DNA from: Natronorubrum sediminis
Lineage (GTDB): Archaea > Halobacteriota > Halobacteria > Halobacteriales > Natrialbaceae
Assembly (NCBI RefSeq): GCF_900108095.1
Contig: NZ_FNWL01000002.1
Coordinates: forward strand, 602,748 to 666,747
Direction of reading: 5' to 3'
DNA length: 64,000 nt
In this document: positions 60,775 to 64,000 of the stretch, one piece after another
Position numbering within the stretch: position 1 is the first letter of the stretch
Layout: the number at the start of each line of letters is the position of its first letter
Program-made: the position numbers and the translations under genes
Notes under the pieces: model-generated
Databases searched by the model: none
What the model was told of the DNA's origin: nothing
What the model saw: the letters and a program-made list of their open reading frames with translations, nothing else

Positions 60775-60862
60775 TTGTGTTGTGTTTGTGTTTGTGTTGA
60801 TTGTTGATTTGCGCGCGATTCACCAGGAGTGCGAGTATGTGTACAGCGCAACGATTGCACTG

Positions 60863-60897
60863 ACCCGCACCGGGTAGGGGTAAGAGAAACTATAAAG
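60863..60897 (-). promoter_or_regulatory. csg promoter and 5' hairpin
   Basis: On the minus strand CTTTATAGTTT (60887-60897) is the TATA. The predicted start near 60865 places ACCCG-GTG-CGGGT (60863-60875) at the 5' end of a leader of about 90 bases. A 5' hairpin can stabilise a very abundant message. Confidence 0.5.
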
Positions 60898-60926
60898 CAT
60901 CCCGTAATAAGTTTTCTGGATACTTC

Positions 60927-60958
60927 ATTCAGCTATTTATTCACTGTAGGCTGAATAA
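60927..60958 (-). promoter_or_regulatory. Overlapping dyads upstream of the csg promoter
   Basis: ATTCAGC (60927-60933) pairs with GCTGAAT (60950-60956), and TTATTCA (60937-60943) pairs with TGAATAA (60952-60958). Both are perfect 7-base inverted repeats some 30-60 bases above the csg TATA. Confidence 0.45.
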
Positions 60959-61240
60959 TCGATATAGTGAAAGAGAGGGTAGAATGGGCTAATGGCGCCG
61001 AATTCTCCGTTCAAGCAGGAGTGAATGTCTCGGGCGAGTCGTACTATCTCGAGAAATTCGCTCCGACAAATCTGTTTACGGATATAGAAATACGCCTCGA
61101 GACCGCTTAGGGACTCCCTCGAGTACGTGCCACTTACAGCAACCGACCGGACCCGTTGGCTGGCCCTACTCGAGCACCACTGGACTGCGACAGCTCACCA
61201 GTGAAACTCGAGACCTACCATCTCCCCATACATTCAATCA

Positions 61241-61259
61241 AAATACAGAATCTGTATTT
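61241..61259 (+). promoter_or_regulatory. 19-base perfect dyad upstream of the lipoprotein gene
   Basis: AAATACAG-AAT-CTGTATTT has perfect 8-base arms. It lies about 100 bases before the ATG at 61361, so it may regulate that gene from above its core promoter or act on a transcript from csg's side. Confidence 0.45.
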
Positions 61260-61360
61260 CGTGAACGTCGCCGCTGACGCTTCTACCTGCTCGAAAGCCG
61301 TGAATCCTCGCCTCAGCACTCCGGAACTAATTTGAAGAGTGGTTGTCAATACAGCACTCG

Positions 61361-62476
61361 ATGATAGTCGACAGGCGAACGATGTTGAAGGCGGCGGGAA
61401 CGGCAGCGGTGCTCTCGACGACGGGACTCGCTGGCTGTGTGGGTGGAAACGGCGACGATGACGACGATGGCTCCGAGTCCGACGCGCTCCCCGCGTACGA
61501 GTCGTGGGTAGTCATGGACGACGAACGCGCAACCTTCGCGTACATCGACTGGGCTGGCCTCGAGGAACTCGAGGACGACGCCGACGATGACGAAGCGGAT
61601 CCGACGGACCCCGAGGAAGACGACGCGCCCGACGAATACGAGGACGAAGATCCGATGATTGCCGTCCCGATGGCGGGCATGCTCGCGGTCGCGATGGGCG
61701 CATCGTTCGGAACCGTGGGCACCGGATTGGATACCGTGATCGACATGGAAGGCGACGCCCTGGCAGCCGACGACGCCGATACCACGCTCGAGGAACTCCT
61801 CCTCGTCAACGACGCGTACGTGTTCACGGGTGACGTCGACGTCGAGGAGGTCGAAACGGCACTCCTCGAGGAACACGACGACCCGCTGATGGACGCGGCC
61901 ACGTTCGAGCAGACCGACGAGCACGGCGAGTTCACCGTCTACGAATCGGAACCGGAAGACGACGCAGATTCCACGGCGACGAGCGACGCCGTCGCCGTCA
62001 GTGCCGAGGCGATCGTCCTCGCACCCGGCAGCGAGACCGACGACGGCATCGACAGCCTCACCCCCGTTCTCGAGGGCGTCGAGGGCGATGGTGAGCGCGC
62101 GAGCGACGCGGAAGCGGACCTCGAGTGGCTCCTCGAGACGGCGGGCGAGGGACACATCGTCTTCGGCGGCTACGGCGAGGACGAAGACGACGAGACGACG
62201 GCCCCCGACGACGAAGACCTCGAGGAACCGGACGCGGCAGGCGACGAAGAATTCGACGATTCCACCGGCCTCGTCGCCTCGCTCTCGCTCGAGGAAGACG
62301 AGAGTGCGAACGGAGACTTCGCAGCGACCTTCGACTCGATCGACGACAAGACGGAGTCCGAACTCGAAGCCGACGTCGGCTCCTCAGCTGACGACGTCAC
62401 GCTCGATATCGATAGGGACGCCGGACGGGTGTCGGCCTCGGCGACGTGGGACGCCGACAACGAGACCCTCGAGTAA
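61361..62476 (+). CDS. Tat lipoprotein of unknown function
   Basis: A protein of 371 residues. DRRTMLKAAGTAAVLSTTGL and AGC form a Tat signal with lipobox Cys at residue 26. The mature part is very acidic and contains two hydrophobic patches, AVPMAGMLAVAMGASFGTVG and AVSAEAIVLAP, followed by low-complexity Asp/Glu linkers. Similar secreted acidic lipoproteins are common in haloarchaea, without known function. The start is ATG 61361; an upstream TTG is less likely. Confidence 0.75.
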   Translation: MIVDRRTMLKAAGTAAVLSTTGLAGCVGGNGDDDDDGSESDALPAYESWVVMDDERATFAYIDWAGLEELEDDADDDEADPTDPEEDDAPDEYEDEDPMIAVPMAGMLAVAMGASFGTVGTGLDTVIDMEGDALAADDADTTLEELLLVNDAYVFTGDVDVEEVETALLEEHDDPLMDAATFEQTDEHGEFTVYESEPEDDADSTATSDAVAVSAEAIVLAPGSETDDGIDSLTPVLEGVEGDGERASDAEADLEWLLETAGEGHIVFGGYGEDEDDETTAPDDEDLEEPDAAGDEEFDDSTGLVASLSLEEDESANGDFAATFDSIDDKTESELEADVGSSADDVTLDIDRDAGRVSASATWDADNETLE

Positions 62477-62561
62477 CTCTGACCGGCCGCTCGAGGTCGC
62501 GTCGGCGAGTCTGTGTCGACGGCGAACAGCCACGAAACGCACGGGTATCGCCCACGCAGAA

Positions 62562-62620
62562 CGAGACCAGCGAGTCAGTCTCGAAATCTCGCTCGAGTAA
62601 CTCGATCTCGTAGCCGTCGG
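62562..62620 (-). pseudogene. Relic of a duplicated VOC-gene 3' end
   Basis: The plus-strand stretch GAGTCAGTCTCGAAATCTCG followed by CTCGAGTAACTCGATCTCGT closely matches the 3' end of the VOC gene just to its right (62700-62745). On the minus strand it encodes DGYEIELLERDFETDSL, against DGHEIELLERDPDADSL at the VOC C-terminus. The rest of the frame is unrelated. It looks like the remnant of a tandem duplication. Confidence 0.65.
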
Positions 62621-62687
62621 CTGCCACCTTTTTCTTCGCTCGCGCCGCGTCCGCGGCTCTCGCTCGAAAAATCTGGACCAAAAACGC

Positions 62688-63482
62688 TCAGAACGGGAAC
62701 AGCGAGTCGGCGTCCGGATCCCGCTCGAGTAACTCGATTTCGTGGCCGTCTTGATCTTTCGTAAAGGCGTACATGTCGTCGTTGCTCTCGGGGTCGCGGT
62801 AGTCGGGGGCCTCCCGAACCAGCAGTTGCTCCCAGTCCTCCTCGAGGTCGTCCACGCGCACGCAGAGGTGACCCCAGCCGTTTTCCTGGGTGTAACTCCG
62901 ACCGTCGTAGTTGTAGGTCAACTCGACCGACATCGCCTCCGGCGCGGCGTCGCTCGGTTCGACGAAGTAGTTCGCGAACGAGTCCGACTCCCAGCGCCCG
63001 ACCTCGTCGTATTCGAACTTCCGAGTCCAGAAGCCAAGCGCCTCGTCGGCGTCCTCGACGCGGATCATGGTGTGGTCGAGCGACCACAGTGCACCCTCCT
63101 CCGGGTCCCGCTGGACGATTTCGATCTCGTGGCCGTCCGGGTCCTTGACGAACGCGTACCGACCGTTACAGCTCTCGGGATCACGGTAGTCCTCGACGCC
63201 CTGGTCCATCAGTTGCTCGTAGTGTTCCTCGAGTTCGCCGTCAGGAACCCGAACCGCGACGTGCCCCCACGCGTCGCCGATTTCGATGTCCTCGCCCTCG
63301 TTGTGCGTAAGCTCGAGCAGTGCGCCGTCCTCGTGTAGCTGCTCGGGCCCGAGATAGACGATGGTGAAGTCGTCACCCTCGAAGCGATCTTTCTCCTCGT
63401 ACGCGAGATGGGTCTGGTACCACTCGAGCGATTCCTCGAGATCCGAGACGCGGATCATCGTGTGGTCGACAGTGCCGTCCAT
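62688..63482 (-). CDS. Two-domain VOC (glyoxalase-like) protein
   Basis: A protein of 264 residues with two VOC domains in tandem. The first begins DHTMIRVSDLEESLEWYQTH and ends DPDGHEIEIVQRDPEEGALW; the second begins DHTMIRVEDADEALGFWTRK and ends DQDGHEIELLERDPDADSLF. His and Glu residues at the ends of each repeat could bind metal. A glyoxalase I-like or dioxygenase-type role is possible, but the substrate is unknown. The start is MDGTVDHTM at 63482. A relic of its 3' end lies immediately downstream. Confidence 0.85.
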   Translation of the reverse strand: MDGTVDHTMIRVSDLEESLEWYQTHLAYEEKDRFEGDDFTIVYLGPEQLHEDGALLELTHNEGEDIEIGDAWGHVAVRVPDGELEEHYEQLMDQGVEDYRDPESCNGRYAFVKDPDGHEIEIVQRDPEEGALWSLDHTMIRVEDADEALGFWTRKFEYDEVGRWESDSFANYFVEPSDAAPEAMSVELTYNYDGRSYTQENGWGHLCVRVDDLEEDWEQLLVREAPDYRDPESNDDMYAFTKDQDGHEIELLERDPDADSLFPF

Positions 63483-63581
63483 ACGCGACACAACGGGCAG
63501 AGACTCAAAAAGCGTGGCGAAGCCGGTGGTTTGCTCGCGTTCCGTGAGCCCATCGACGACGCCGCGAACACACGAAACCGG

Positions 63582-64000
63582 TCAGTCCTCGGCGTCCGAC
63601 CCGGTGTAAGCGACCTCGACCTGCCGCGAAAGTCCGATCAGTAAGAACAGTCCGACTCCCGCGGGAACGAAGGGGAGCAACGCGTCGATTACTGGCGTCA
63701 CGAGGACCGAACGACTGGTCGAGCCACTCTCGTAGACGCGATAGTAGCTCCCGTCGTCGGTTTCGATCGGCGTCTCGGGAACGTCGATTTCCTCGTCGGT
63801 CTCGAGGTGGCCCTCGTTCGCGACCGTCGCGGCCTCCGAGGAGACCTCCGTGCTGTCGACCGCGACGTCCGCGAGCGCGGCGTCCGTCGAGGCGGGCTCG
63901 AGGCCGATATCGATTCGGTACCCGCCGTCGTCGGACGGTGCGGACTCGTTGGCCGCGTGGGTCGTCTCGTAGAGCGTCTCATCGAGGAGGACGTACCCGT
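63582..64000 (-). CDS. Membrane-anchored protein (N-terminus outside the window)
   Basis: The frame enters from the right edge and ends in TGA at 63582-63584, giving 138 complete residues. The visible part is acidic and extracellular-like (DETLYETTHAANESAPSDDG, then DIGLEPASTDAAL, then ETDDGSYYRVYESGSTSRSV) and ends with a hydrophobic helix VIDALLPFVPAGVGLFLLIG and a short tail SRQVEVAYTGSDAED. This suggests a protein with an outer domain and a C-terminal anchor helix. No family is recognised. Confidence 0.6.
   Translation of the reverse strand, partial: GYVLLDETLYETTHAANESAPSDDGGYRIDIGLEPASTDAALADVAVDSTEVSSEAATVANEGHLETDEEIDVPETPIETDDGSYYRVYESGSTSRSVLVTPVIDALLPFVPAGVGLFLLIGLSRQVEVAYTGSDAED

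Larger units (their letters stand above)
60775..61360. other. 586-base intergenic region between csg and the lipoprotein gene
   Basis: It contains the csg leader and promoter (60775-60900), the overlapping dyads (60927-60958), about 250 bases without visible features, and a 19-base dyad at 61241-61259. No gene is evident. Confidence 0.5.

Overview
This window comes from the chromosome of a haloarchaeon. The evidence is a GC-rich sequence with many CTCGAG hexamers (Leu-Glu codon pairs), very acidic proteins, many Tat signal peptides, TATA-box promoters with apparently leaderless genes, TFB transcription factors, ribosomal protein S8e, an archaeal CoaD, and an S-layer glycoprotein with a PGF-CTERM tail. 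The style resembles the Natrialba/Natronorubrum group, but that placement is an inference. Both ends cut genes: a UspA protein at the left and a membrane protein at the right.

Layout. 1-9 kb: UspA, PEP carboxylase, an HNH-like zinc protein, a DUF192 protein, an HGPRT-like enzyme, a citramalate/isopropylmalate synthase, a small membrane protein and an orphan four-cluster Fe-S protein. 9-14.5 kb: the phosphate uptake system pstS-pstC-pstA-pstB, divergent from a phoU with an AbrB-like N-terminus. 14.6-19.7 kb: DUF5789-like protein, S8e, malic enzyme, CoaD, a mini-TFB and a small zinc protein. 19.75-21.8 kb: tRNA-Leu(UAG) followed by degenerate copies of its own 3' end, then dacZ-mscS (c-di-AMP synthesis plus a mechanosensitive channel). 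22-31 kb: APC transporter, nucleoside phosphorylase, two exported proteins in an AT-richer patch, a chemotaxis transducer, a DUF488 protein and a flavin reductase. 31.3-38.4 kb: a five-gene minus-strand group (bmpA, ATPase, two permeases, cdd) for nucleoside uptake and deamination, and a phosphohexomutase. 38.6-43.2 kb: the polyhydroxyalkanoate locus (maoC / phaR-phaP-phaE-phaC / phaB). 43.3-51.4 kb: VOC protein, nnr-moaC, acylphosphatase, Ogg glycosylase, DUF555, UPF0058, small zinc-ribbon genes, full-length TFB and DUF357. 51.5-56.2 kb: a glutaredoxin-thioredoxin reductase fusion and glmU-like/glmS. 56.5-58 kb: a VapBC toxin-antitoxin pair and a PhiH1-repressor-like regulator. 58.3-64 kb: S-layer glycoprotein, a Tat lipoprotein, a two-domain VOC protein and a truncated membrane protein.

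How the genes fit together. PEP carboxylase, malic enzyme and citramalate/isopropylmalate synthase sit around the C3/C4 node. PHA synthesis stores surplus acetyl-CoA. The Pst system, PhoU and the nucleoside importer gather phosphorus and nucleosides. GlmS and the GlmU-like enzyme make UDP-GlcNAc-type precursors that may feed surface glycosylation. DacZ and MscS pair a second messenger with osmotic control.

I saw no insertion sequence, integrase, CRISPR array or rRNA gene. The most unusual points are: several perfect dyads placed at promoters; interleaved inverted repeats between coaD and the mini-TFB; the tRNA 3'-end copies; the Grx-TrxR fusion; the PHA synthase with a helix-hairpin-helix tail; the orphan Fe-S protein; and several short tandem repeats in intergenic DNA. 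I did not find a complete system that I could call new.
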